Part shown: one piece after another, positions 14,178 to 19,519 of the stretch
How positions within the stretch are numbered: position 1 is the first letter of the stretch
Layout: every line of letters starts with the position of its first letter
IMG/VR virus record: IMGVR_UViG_3300046028_003225
Span: 1-20,868 of that record
Origin: a virus
Reading direction: 5' to 3' (one strand)
Length of the DNA stretch: 20,868 nucleotides
The notes under the pieces: generated by a model
Databases searched by the model: none
What the model was told of the DNA's origin: nothing
Seen by the model: the letters and a program-made list of their open reading frames with translations, nothing else
Position numbers and translations under genes: made by a program

Positions 14178-14342
14178 TCAACTCCAAAAAGTGCTAACAA
14201 CCAATCCCGCTATCACAATCACGAGCAGGACTTTGAGAATCGAATCAACAATTTCGTCCATGCGATCATCTCGCTGGCGGCGTTTTATCTGCGTCTCATT
14301 GACAGATTCAAGGTACTCGCCAAGGGTTTGTTTGTGTGCCAT
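14178..14342 (-). CDS. 54-residue membrane protein, first gene of operon A
   Basis: The ATG at 14342 lies nine bases after the conserved TCTTTTAAG leader element. The product begins MAHKQTLGEYLESVNETQIK, a charged helix rich in Arg, Lys and Glu (RRQRDDRMDE). It ends in a single membrane helix at about residues 35-52 (ILKVLLVIVIAGLVVSTFW), so it is a tail-anchored type protein with the bulk in the cytoplasm. The next start codon follows one base after the stop. As the first gene after the operator-controlled promoter, it should be among the earliest and most abundant leftward products. Confidence 0.7.
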   Translation of the reverse strand: MAHKQTLGEYLESVNETQIKRRQRDDRMDEIVDSILKVLLVIVIAGLVVSTFWS

Positions 14343-14351
14343 AACTGCTTT

Positions 14352-14375
14352 CTTAAAAGACCCCGAAGTAGGGGC
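14352..14375 (-). promoter_or_regulatory. 5' leader stem-loop of operon A
   Basis: In the leftward RNA, four C-G pairs (14361-14364 with 14371-14374) closed by a G-U pair (14360 with 14375) enclose a six-base loop containing ACUU, followed directly by UCUUUUAAG (14352-14360). The predicted transcription start is only about two bases before the stem. Two further copies with different but paired stems lie before operons B and C. Confidence 0.6.
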
Positions 14376-14383
14376 GTAGTGTA

Positions 14384-14403
14384 ATTCTAAATCACAATTG
14401 TGT
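14384..14403 (-). promoter_or_regulatory. operon A promoter and palindromic operator
   Basis: A TAGAAT -10 box (14384-14389) is followed upstream by the perfect palindrome CACAATTGTG (14393-14402). The palindrome occupies the -10/-35 spacer, so a bound repressor would block polymerase. There is no good -35 box. The same arrangement occurs at operons B and C and at the divergent regulator gene. Confidence 0.65.
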
Positions 14404-14407
14404 AGGA

Positions 14408-14431
14408 TTACTAGGTGTTTATACCTAGTAA
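14408..14431. repeat. inverted repeat between operons B and A
   Basis: TTACTAGGT (14408-14416) and ACCTAGTAA (14423-14431) are perfect nine-base arms around a six-base spacer. The repeat lies between the stop of the SSB-like gene and the operon A operator. It lacks a following T-run, so it may be a second regulator site or a weak terminator rather than a canonical intrinsic terminator. Confidence 0.6.
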
Positions 14432-14440
14432 CCTATTTAA

Positions 14441-14722
14441 TTAAAACGGCGGAAAACTATCGTCAGAACCGCTATCTTGGCGGCGTGGTGCTTGGCGTTG
14501 TCCTGGTTGCCCTTGTTGGGGTCGCCCGTCAACTTCGGGAAGGTCAACAATACTTAGCCAACCATTCCACAAATTACCCGCCGGAATGCTATCAATCTTG
14601 ATGGTCATTTTGTTTCCGTCTTGAAACAAGCTGCCAACTGTCAGCCATCGAGATTTTTCCTCTCCGGCTGCGTTGCGGTAAGTGCCATTGCTAGCCACTA
14701 GGTTTTTAATTTTGGTTGCCAT
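14441..14722 (-). CDS. predicted single-stranded DNA-binding protein, SSB-like acidic tip
   Basis: This 93-residue protein begins MATKIKNLVASNGTYRNAAG and runs through an OB-fold-like series of strands: EEKSRWLTVGSLFQDGNKMT, IKIDSIPAGNLWNGWLSIV. A disordered Gln/Arg/Gly linker follows (about residues 67-82), then the tip DSGSDDSFPPF. Acidic residues followed by a terminal Phe are the hallmark of SSB tails that recruit partner proteins. The body is shorter than E. coli SSB and resembles compact phage ssDNA-binding proteins. It is encoded directly after a recombination exonuclease and an annealing protein, which fits an ssDNA role. The start overlaps the exonuclease stop. The assignment rests on tail, fold pattern and context. 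Confidence 0.6.
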   Translation of the reverse strand: MATKIKNLVASNGTYRNAAGEEKSRWLTVGSLFQDGNKMTIKIDSIPAGNLWNGWLSIVDLPEVDGRPQQGQPGQRQAPRRQDSGSDDSFPPF

Positions 14723-15357
14723 TACTTATGTTCCTTTGCAATTTTCTCAATGATTTGATAATAAAACTCTCTCGCTGCTTCAACTTTTGCCGTGATTTTC
14801 TCTGCGGCTCCCTCCTCTCGGTCATAGTAAACACGGGTTACACGCAATTCCGGCGCAATATGCTCTACACGGTGAATTTCGGGGTTTTCGTACCCAATTA
14901 GGTGTTCAGGCGTATCAACTAGGCAATAGCAGATTTCGGCCTTTGGCTTGTCCCATAGCCACATATACGCTTGAAGCTGCCAGTAGTAGGTTTTATCCTC
15001 GCCCAACTCAGCCAAGACGGGGAAGGTTTCAATGCTCCAGCTTGTTTTAATGTCACGGATACAGTCATCGCAAACTAGGTCAGCTTCGCCTGTAATCCAG
15101 TCATTTTTGCGGCGTTCGGCGTTTTTCTTGTAATCGGTAAACAGCACCGAATTCAAAAGGTCGATTGACCTATCTTCACACTCAATGCCCTTGGTCATGT
15201 ACTTGCTTGATACCTTGCTGTCGTAGCCATAAACGAATTCCCGCGCCATCTTGATAACGGCGGTCTTTGCCCCGACCGAAAGGGTTTCCCCTTTGGTCTT
15301 TGGCTCCGTCATAATTTCGGCAAGGCTTGAAGCCCTAAAAATTAGCGGTTTAAGCAT
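14722..15357 (-). CDS. YqaJ/lambda-exonuclease-like recombination nuclease
   Basis: This 211-residue protein has a PD-(D/E)XK nuclease core. Glu61 lies in TKGIECEDRSIDLL, and Asp93 in WITGEADLVCDD. The pair Asp102/Lys104 lies in CIRDIKTSW, with Asp in the place of the common Glu, and KTYYWQLQAYMWLW (122-135) is the conserved Gln-containing helix. This matches viral alkaline or YqaJ-type exonucleases that digest one strand of duplex DNA to feed an annealing protein. The C-terminal helices (KITAKVEAAREFYYQIIEK) are typical of the family. It starts eight bases inside the end of the annealing-protein gene, so the two are co-translated as a recombination pair. Length is normal for the family. Confidence 0.8.
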   Translation of the reverse strand: MLKPLIFRASSLAEIMTEPKTKGETLSVGAKTAVIKMAREFVYGYDSKVSSKYMTKGIECEDRSIDLLNSVLFTDYKKNAERRKNDWITGEADLVCDDCIRDIKTSWSIETFPVLAELGEDKTYYWQLQAYMWLWDKPKAEICYCLVDTPEHLIGYENPEIHRVEHIAPELRVTRVYYDREEGAAEKITAKVEAAREFYYQIIEKIAKEHK

Positions 15358-15877
15358 TGGATAGTGCCTCCACTACTTGAGCGTCTTGCTCTGCGGTCAA
15401 AGCAAACGCATCGCGCAGTTTTTGGGTGGTATATGCGCCTTCTTTAATCCTAGTGATTGCGGTCAATAGGCGGTCATTGCTGATTGTTGCCTTGGCTGCT
15501 GGTACAGCTTCATCGGCTTCATCGGGCAAATCTTCGCCTTCAAAAATATACAAGGCAATACCGTGCAGGGCAATAGCCTTGACTAAACAGCGTTGCATTG
15601 ACTTGTTAACCTCGCTGGCATTGGGGTTCGTAATTGCCATGTTGTTATTGTTCATAACAGGCAAAAACGCAGTGCGGCACACGCCAAAAGCGGTAACACT
15701 GCAAAAAACCATCATGGTTTCGCCAAACATCTGAGGCGGCTTAAAGTCCCAATTTGCGTCTTTATCTTCTTGGAGTAGCACGTCAACCGCATAAGCCCAT
15801 GAAAGGTAGTTAAAACGCCCTTTCTTTTTCATTTTGTCCGTGACGTTGATTTTGCGTAATTCTGCAAAAGTTTTCAT
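15350..15877 (-). CDS. single-strand annealing protein (DUF1071/Sak-like)
   Basis: This 175-residue protein matches the DUF1071 family of phage annealing proteins. Visible blocks are KKKGRFNYLSWAYAVDVLL (18-36), with the YLSWA motif, and PPQMFGETMMVFCSVTAFGV (48-67). The strongest signature is LPVMNNNNMAITNPNASEVN (72-91) leading into KSMQRCLVKAIALHGIALY, then IFEGEDLPDE (111-120). The C-terminal 50 residues form a variable helical tail. Proteins of this kind bind ssDNA as rings and anneal complementary strands. Together with the next gene (exonuclease) and the SSB-like protein it forms a complete recombination set. The start overlaps the preceding stop (ATGA). Confidence 0.8.
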   Translation of the reverse strand: MKTFAELRKINVTDKMKKKGRFNYLSWAYAVDVLLQEDKDANWDFKPPQMFGETMMVFCSVTAFGVCRTAFLPVMNNNNMAITNPNASEVNKSMQRCLVKAIALHGIALYIFEGEDLPDEADEAVPAAKATISNDRLLTAITRIKEGAYTTQKLRDAFALTAEQDAQVVEALSNA

Positions 15878-16020
15878 TTCTCATCCTTTGGGTAAACATA
15901 AAACTCGGAGGCTGAATTGCATCCGACTTCTAACTCAATTAATCCGTAAAACTCAATTCCAGCTTGCAAGGCTTGGTACTCGGTATTCCAAGTTTGTGCG
16001 CTAAATTCTTCTTCAGTCAT
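15874..16020 (-). CDS. 48-residue acidic small protein
   Basis: A minus-strand frame from the ATG at 16020 to a stop at 15874 exactly bridges two genes with four-base ATGA overlaps on both sides, and has a GGAG ribosome site (ACTGGAGAGC) 7-9 bases upstream. The product begins MTEEEFSAQTWNTEYQALQA and ends ASEFYVYPKDEK; it is acidic, with no membrane helix and one Cys. No family is recognised. The couplings make it a confident gene of unknown function. Its location just before the annealing protein suggests an accessory of recombination or a small early regulator. Confidence 0.65.
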   Translation of the reverse strand: MTEEEFSAQTWNTEYQALQAGIEFYGLIELEVGCNSASEFYVYPKDEK

Positions 16021-16187
16021 TTTTGCTCTCCAGTGATAAGCCCGTTAATTTCATCGATAGCGTTAAGGTCAAGGTCGCAAAATCCTGCCTCTGCCATCTT
16101 GGATGCAATTACGTTGAGAAGGGCTTGGATGTCATCGCAATCAATAGTGTCAATGTCGCGAATTTCGTTGATGGCTGCTTGTAGCAT
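16017..16187 (-). CDS. 56-residue acidic helical protein, first gene of operon B
   Basis: The ATG at 16187 lies nine bases after the TCTTTTAAG leader element and has an AAGAGAG ribosome-site match. The product begins MLQAAINEIRDIDTIDCDDI and is strongly acidic with a regular helical pattern (QALLNVIASKMAEAGF, DLDLNAIDEINGLI). It has two Cys and no membrane segment. The stop overlaps the next start by four bases. Small acidic early proteins often act by binding host proteins or mimicking DNA, but nothing specific supports either here. Confidence 0.65.
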   Translation of the reverse strand: MLQAAINEIRDIDTIDCDDIQALLNVIASKMAEAGFCDLDLNAIDEINGLITGEQK

Positions 16188-16196
16188 ATTTACTCT

Positions 16197-16223
16197 CTTA
16201 AAAGACCCCGAGAAGTTCAGGGC
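16197..16223 (-). promoter_or_regulatory. 5' leader stem-loop of operon B
   Basis: In the leftward RNA, the arms at 16217-16222 and 16206-16211 pair as CCCUGA with UCGGGG, including a G-U pair that would be a C-A mismatch on the other strand. A further G-U pair (16205 with 16223) closes the stem. The loop is ACUUC. UCUUUUAAG (16197-16205) follows, nine bases before the start codon. Transcription should begin about three bases before the stem. Confidence 0.65.
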
Positions 16224-16232
16224 ATGGCATGA

Positions 16233-16252
16233 ATTCTATACACTTTTGTGTA
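16233..16252 (-). promoter_or_regulatory. operon B promoter and operator
   Basis: TAGAAT (16233-16238) is the -10 box of the leftward promoter. Immediately upstream is the inverted repeat TACAC-TTTT-GTGTA (16239-16252). No convincing -35 is present, as at operons A and C. The site differs from the operon A operator only in the A/T centre and flanks. Confidence 0.65.
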
Positions 16253-16269
16253 GATATACCACCCACTTA

Positions 16270-16286
16270 AAAATATAAATCTATCG
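16270..16286. repeat. 17-base repeat, copy 1
   Basis: The 17-base string AAAATATAAATCTATCG occurs here and, identically, at 18907-18923, at nearly the same distance upstream of the operon B and C promoters. Together with the promoter, operator and leader it forms a duplicated block of about 90 bases. Here the string also supplies part of the left arm of the terminator. Confidence 0.75.
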
Positions 16287-16311
16287 GGTTTTGACGCCCA
16301 ATAGATTTTTT
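16277..16311. terminator. bidirectional intrinsic terminator after operon C
   Basis: Twelve-base arms (16277-16288 and 16297-16308) pair around an eight-base loop, with one G-U or mismatched position, and are flanked by T-runs on both strands (ATATTTTTAAG reading leftward, TTTTT reading rightward). It lies 12 bases after the stop of the HTH gene and separates operon C from the operon B promoter. Confidence 0.8.
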
Positions 16312-16322
16312 CTATCGCCTTT

Positions 16323-16622
16323 TTACGTGATTAAAACGTGCGTTTCATACGAAATTGCTTTCTCAATCGTGCGAACGTGAACCCCGTATTGACTGGCAAG
16401 CGCCTGATTCGTGAGGTTCTCATTAATATGCTTTCTCAATGCCTCACGCTGTTTAACCGCGCTGCGAATGGCCCCTACTGCATCGGCCATTAGCTTAGTA
16501 TGCGGTAGCTCTTTCCCGCGCTTTGCATAGCTGGGCGCGGTTTGAAGGTAAGTGTGGCGATCTACAAAGCCATCACGCCGCGCTGGTTTGACAAAGCCTT
16601 TAGAGTATTTCGTCTGTGCCAT
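16323..16622 (-). CDS. small helix-turn-helix protein
   Basis: The start ATG at 16622 immediately follows the TAA of the helicase-methyltransferase gene. The 99-residue product has a basic N-terminus (MAQTKYSKGFVKPARRDGFV). A central helix follows (KLMADAVGAIRSAVKQREAL), then a C-terminal helix-turn-helix LTNQALASQYGVHVRTIEKA (about residues 70-89), close to the pattern in recombinase or sigma-type HTHs. The HTH at the C-terminal end and the basic front suggest DNA binding. It could guide the methyltransferase, act as a late regulator, or regulate the operators; none is shown. The terminator follows directly. Confidence 0.7.
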   Translation of the reverse strand: MAQTKYSKGFVKPARRDGFVDRHTYLQTAPSYAKRGKELPHTKLMADAVGAIRSAVKQREALRKHINENLTNQALASQYGVHVRTIEKAISYETHVLIT

Positions 16623-18818
16623 TTAGAACAGTCCTACTTGTTCATTTTTTGCATCTTCGATATTTTGGCAAGCCAACTCAAAGTATGCGGGTTTTAACTC
16701 AGTACCAATAAATCTACGGCCCATTTTTACTGCCGTGTAACCCTCAGAACCGATACCTGTAAACGGGCTAAAAACCAAATCGCCTTTGTTTGTCCATAAG
16801 TGAATGCAACGCTCAATAACGTCTAGCTGCAATGGGCACATATGCTTGGTGTCGTTCTCATCCCGCGCTGGCAGCTTGTTCAGTGTCCGACCTTGATTAA
16901 TGTCAAACCATACGGGGCTAGCGTATTTTTGCCATAAATCTACGGGCAGCTCGTTTTCTGCATCATGTTTTACGCGATCTTCAATTTCCCCAGGCTTACG
17001 CATGGTTACAACGTAATCAGGCAATCCCATGCGGCTCATAGTCCCATTTTCGCGGATTGTTTTATGCAGTAAACCAAGCGCCTTTGTACGTTGCATGGCT
17101 GTTACTGGGTCTTTCCAAATGCAAACCTCGGAATGGTAGATAAAACCTTCTTCTTGAAAAAGACGGATTAAATCCCCGCGAAAATCACGGATACCAATAA
17201 AACCTTGCCTCATTTTTGTTGTTGGTAGATTCATGCAATGAAATGACACGTTACGCCCTGGCTTTAATGTCCGCAATAATTCTTTGACTAAATAGCGAAG
17301 CTGCTCTGCAAATTCAGCATCGTCTTTGCAGTTCCCCATGTCGTGATCGCTGTTGGAATAAACGAAAAGATCGGCAAACGGGGGAGAAAAAACCGAGTAA
17401 TCAAGGCTGTTATCAGGGATTTTCTTTGACCATTTCACGCAGTCGCCTAAGTAAACGGTGAAATTCTCACTTTGGTAAGTATCTTCCCTGTAATCGTCAA
17501 CTACGTTTGTTTGTCCTGTGAGTTCTTTGTTCATAATGTCTTTCATGTAGGAAACCATCTTTGTTGATAATTCGTGATGCTGTTCTTCTTTGCGTTTCAA
17601 GTTCAGCAAAATTTGACCTTCGCTCTCAGCGGTGAATAAGTGAACTTTGACTTCACGCTTTTGACCAAATCGATAGCAACGGCGCACAGCTTGATAAAAC
17701 TTCTCGAAAGAATCATCAAGACCGACAAAAGCCATGCGAGCGCAATGTTGCCAATTCATGCCATAACCTGCAATTTTTGGCTTAGAAATCAAAACACGAA
17801 AGTCGCCATGAGCAAAGCCTAAAAGGTTCTTTGACTTGGTTTCGGGTTTGTCAGAGCCTTGAACGTTTACCGCGCCTTCAATCAATTCAGTCAGCAATTC
17901 GGCTTCATCATTCAAGTGACACCAAATAAGCCAAGGTTCGGACTTATCAGCGTTTACCACTTCGGCTAAAGCTTGGCAACGGTTCATAATTGAATCACGC
18001 TGGGCTTTGCGGCGCTCAAGCATAGTTTGGGCTGGCTTTGCAAACAAATCGCCCATTTGCTCTGTTTCGACTACGTGTTCAATGTACTCAAGTGCTGGCA
18101 GGTTGTATTTAGCCCCATCAAAGCCAATATCCGAAGGGTTGCGGACAACGACAGACCAAGTGCCCATCCATTCCCAAAAGCGAGATTGACCCCATCCTTT
18201 AAGTATCCATGTGCCTGTATCGCCTGTATCGTTGATAAAGTACGTTGCAAGCATTTCTGTGCGAGTCATTACCCCTAAAAATTCGCATTGGTTTCCAAGT
18301 TCCTCAAAATCATTGGGGCTTGGTGTTGCAGTACAGCTTAGGCGGTATGGGACAGACTGGCATGATTCGATTAGCTTTGTGCGCGTTTTCCCATCATGGG
18401 ATTTAAGGATTGATGATTCATCCAAAACTACGCCATGCAATTCATCAAAGTCAATGGAATCAATGCGCTCGTAATTGGTAATCCAAATGCCAGGCGCATC
18501 GGGTTTGCCGCCGTTAGCAACTCGTTTTACTTCAATCCCGAAAGTGTTGCCTTGTTCAATAGTCTGCTCGGATACCGCCAATGGCGCAAACACCAAAACC
18601 ATGCCGCCAGTGTGTGAAGCCACTTCATCGGCCCATGAAAGCTGCATTAGCGTCTTACCTAGCCCTGTATCGGCAAATATGGCAGCACGGCCACGCCTGA
18701 CAGCCCAAGACACAATCGTATGTTGAAAGTCAAATAAATGCTCGTTTAATTCGCTAGGTTGGTGGCCTGTTGCCACTTCTGCGCGGCGTTTAGCCGTTAC
18801 AAATTCCATATAGTCCAT
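16623..18818 (-). CDS. SF2 helicase (SNF2-like) fused to a DNA methyltransferase
   Basis: With the ATG at 18818 the protein has 731 residues; a TTG six bases upstream is an alternative start (AAGGGG lies 10 or 4 bases before them). Residues 1-430 are a helicase with Walker A ADTGLGKT (49-56), LDESS (132-136), SCTATP (161-166) and motif VI VRRCYRFGQ (378-386), as in SNF2-type enzymes. Residues about 450-731 are an amino-methyltransferase with the catalytic SPPF (478-481) ahead of the cofactor site FSPFTGIGS (683-691) and RRFIGTEL, a permuted order. SPPF resembles N4-cytosine enzymes such as M.PvuII, but N6-adenine cannot be excluded. No nuclease domain is present, so it is not a restriction enzyme by itself. 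It may methylate phage DNA while translocating. Confidence 0.85.
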   Translation of the reverse strand: MDYMEFVTAKRRAEVATGHQPSELNEHLFDFQHTIVSWAVRRGRAAIFADTGLGKTLMQLSWADEVASHTGGMVLVFAPLAVSEQTIEQGNTFGIEVKRVANGGKPDAPGIWITNYERIDSIDFDELHGVVLDESSILKSHDGKTRTKLIESCQSVPYRLSCTATPSPNDFEELGNQCEFLGVMTRTEMLATYFINDTGDTGTWILKGWGQSRFWEWMGTWSVVVRNPSDIGFDGAKYNLPALEYIEHVVETEQMGDLFAKPAQTMLERRKAQRDSIMNRCQALAEVVNADKSEPWLIWCHLNDEAELLTELIEGAVNVQGSDKPETKSKNLLGFAHGDFRVLISKPKIAGYGMNWQHCARMAFVGLDDSFEKFYQAVRRCYRFGQKREVKVHLFTAESEGQILLNLKRKEEQHHELSTKMVSYMKDIMNKELTGQTNVVDDYREDTYQSENFTVYLGDCVKWSKKIPDNSLDYSVFSPPFADLFVYSNSDHDMGNCKDDAEFAEQLRYLVKELLRTLKPGRNVSFHCMNLPTTKMRQGFIGIRDFRGDLIRLFQEEGFIYHSEVCIWKDPVTAMQRTKALGLLHKTIRENGTMSRMGLPDYVVTMRKPGEIEDRVKHDAENELPVDLWQKYASPVWFDINQGRTLNKLPARDENDTKHMCPLQLDVIERCIHLWTNKGDLVFSPFTGIGSEGYTAVKMGRRFIGTELKPAYFELACQNIEDAKNEQVGLF

Positions 18819-18831
18819 AAACAAATTACCC

Positions 18832-18858
18832 CTTAAAAGACCGCATAAAAGTTGCGGC
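18832..18858 (-). promoter_or_regulatory. 5' leader stem-loop of operon C
   Basis: In the leftward RNA, CCGCA (18853-18857) pairs with UGCGG (18841-18845), with a G-U closing pair (18840 with 18858) and a seven-base loop starting ACUU. UCUUUUAAG (18832-18840) follows and runs into the AAGGGG ribosome site. The stem sequence differs from operons A and B while keeping all pairs. Confidence 0.65.
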
Positions 18859-18867
18859 TTGGCCTGA

Positions 18868-18887
18868 ATTCTAAATCACAAAAGTGT
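18868..18887 (-). promoter_or_regulatory. operon C promoter and operator
   Basis: TAGAAT (18868-18873) and CAC-AAAA-GTG (18877-18886), with a following T, repeat the arrangement of operons A and B. This promoter is divergent from the regulator gene promoter 80 bases to the right, so the two share an intergenic control region. Confidence 0.65.
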
Positions 18888-18906
18888 ACATCCACACCAC
18901 AGTACG

Positions 18907-18923
18907 AAAATATAAATCTATCG
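18907..18923. repeat. 17-base repeat, copy 2
   Basis: This is identical to 16270-16286 and similarly placed upstream of the operon C promoter. The downstream half of the operon B terminator is not conserved here: only a weak AAA/CTAT stem remains. The repeat may be an upstream AT element or a remnant of duplication. Confidence 0.7.
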
Positions 18924-18965
18924 CTTATGGCTTTGTAATAGTTTTTTACAATAACACCCATCAAT

Positions 18966-18983
18966 CACAATTGTGTCTATAAT
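18966..18983 (+). promoter_or_regulatory. regulator gene promoter with overlapping operator, leaderless start
   Basis: A perfect TATAAT (18978-18983) lies six bases before the ATG at 18990, so transcription should begin at or next to the start codon. The palindrome CACAATTGTG (18966-18975), identical to the operon A operator, sits two bases upstream of the -10 box. No -35 match is present at normal spacing. Binding there would shut off the gene (autoregulation). Confidence 0.6.
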
Positions 18984-18989
18984 GGCGAA

Positions 18990-19172
18990 ATGAACACTTT
19001 AGAAATTTGCATTGCATCCGTGGGCGGGACTGGCCGATTGGCTTACCTGCTAGACGTAAAACAGAACGTTGTCAGCAATTGGCGAGCGCGTGGCGTTCCT
19101 AAGTCCTGGGAAAAAGTCATGCAGCTCAAGTTTAAGAAAGCCATTGCGGAGGCTAAAAAAGCAGTGGTATAA
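18990..19172 (+). CDS. Cro/YdaS-like transcriptional regulator
   Basis: This 60-residue protein has a helix-turn-helix of the Cro/YdaS type. ICIASVGGTGRLAYLLDVKQ (7-26) is the first part of the HTH, and NVVSNWRARGVPKSWEKVMQ (27-46) the recognition helix plus wing, with the Asn-x-x-x-x-Trp-x-x-Arg-Gly-x-Pro pattern typical of the family. The rest is a basic helix KFKKAIAEAKKAVV. There is no oligomerisation domain as in full-length CI. The gene has no ribosome site, and its -10 box is six bases upstream, so a leaderless message is likely, as for lambda cI from PRM. By location between divergent promoters with shared operators, it is the best candidate to bind CAC-W4-GTG. Confidence 0.8.
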   Translation: MNTLEICIASVGGTGRLAYLLDVKQNVVSNWRARGVPKSWEKVMQLKFKKAIAEAKKAVV

Positions 19173-19173
19173 T
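19144..19173 (+). promoter_or_regulatory. extended -10 promoter for the replication genes
   Basis: TGGTATAAT (19165-19173) is a perfect extended -10 element, and TTGCGG (19144-19149) lies 18 bases upstream of the hexamer as a partial -35. It overlaps the last codons of the Cro-like gene, and transcription would start near 19180. No operator copy is present, so the replication genes could be transcribed independently of the shared regulator. Confidence 0.5.
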
Positions 19174-19179
19174 TTCCGC

Positions 19180-19282
19180 ACACGGATAGGTCGAGGGGTT
19201 GCTCCCAAGGCCGAAAAGCGATTCTGGTAACGCCTTCCGATTGTGTTTTTTCTATTACCAATGACCGAACCAGAGGTACATC
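19180..19282 (+). other. 100-base leader before the replication operon
   Basis: No ORF with a ribosome site is visible here. The stretch holds a small GGG-TTGCT-CCC hairpin and a longer-range TGGTAA/TTACCA pairing around a T-run. These are hints of RNA structure only; no riboswitch class is recognised. AGAGGT precedes the ATG at 19283. Confidence 0.3.
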
Positions 19283-19519
19283 ATGGCGACATTAACGCTA
19301 AAAAAGCCCACAAAAATTGGGCAATCTCCCCTTCTCAATTTGCAAGATAAATTTGTTGTTGTTCGCCAAGCGGTGAAGCAATACTCTTGCCGTTTTACCG
19401 CATATCACGACACTTTTGATGATGCCATACGGGAAGCAAAGCGGCTTCAAAAAACTGCGCCTGACCAGCGTTTTCTTGTTTTGCAAGTCAAAGGCTTTGC
19501 AGACTGGGAGACAACATAA
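19283..19519 (+). CDS. small protein preceding the replication initiator
   Basis: This 78-residue protein starts after AGAGGT and ends in TAATG, so it is coupled to the replication gene. The fold pattern is beta-rich at the front (MATLTLKKPTKIGQ, LLNLQDKFVVVRQAV), then a strand with RFTAYHDTFDDAIREAKRLQ (37-56), where the helix is of the type that packs against a sheet, and a closing strand QRFLVLQVKGF. It is basic overall. No known family is recognised. A DNA-associated or regulatory role is possible from its place between the regulator and the replication genes. Confidence 0.6.
   Translation: MATLTLKKPTKIGQSPLLNLQDKFVVVRQAVKQYSCRFTAYHDTFDDAIREAKRLQKTAPDQRFLVLQVKGFADWETT

Noticed and set aside
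14408-14431. Inverted repeat as an intrinsic terminator of operon B
   Set aside because: The stem is A/T-rich and not followed by a T-run in the leftward direction; it is listed as a repeat of unknown role.
15964-16278. Rightward 104-residue ORF across the operon B start
   Set aside because: It spans the promoter, the leader and two coupled leftward genes, and has no recognisable features.
18945-18950. TTTACA as -35 box of the regulator promoter
   Set aside because: It is 27 bases from the TATAAT box, far outside the workable spacing, so no -35 was assigned.
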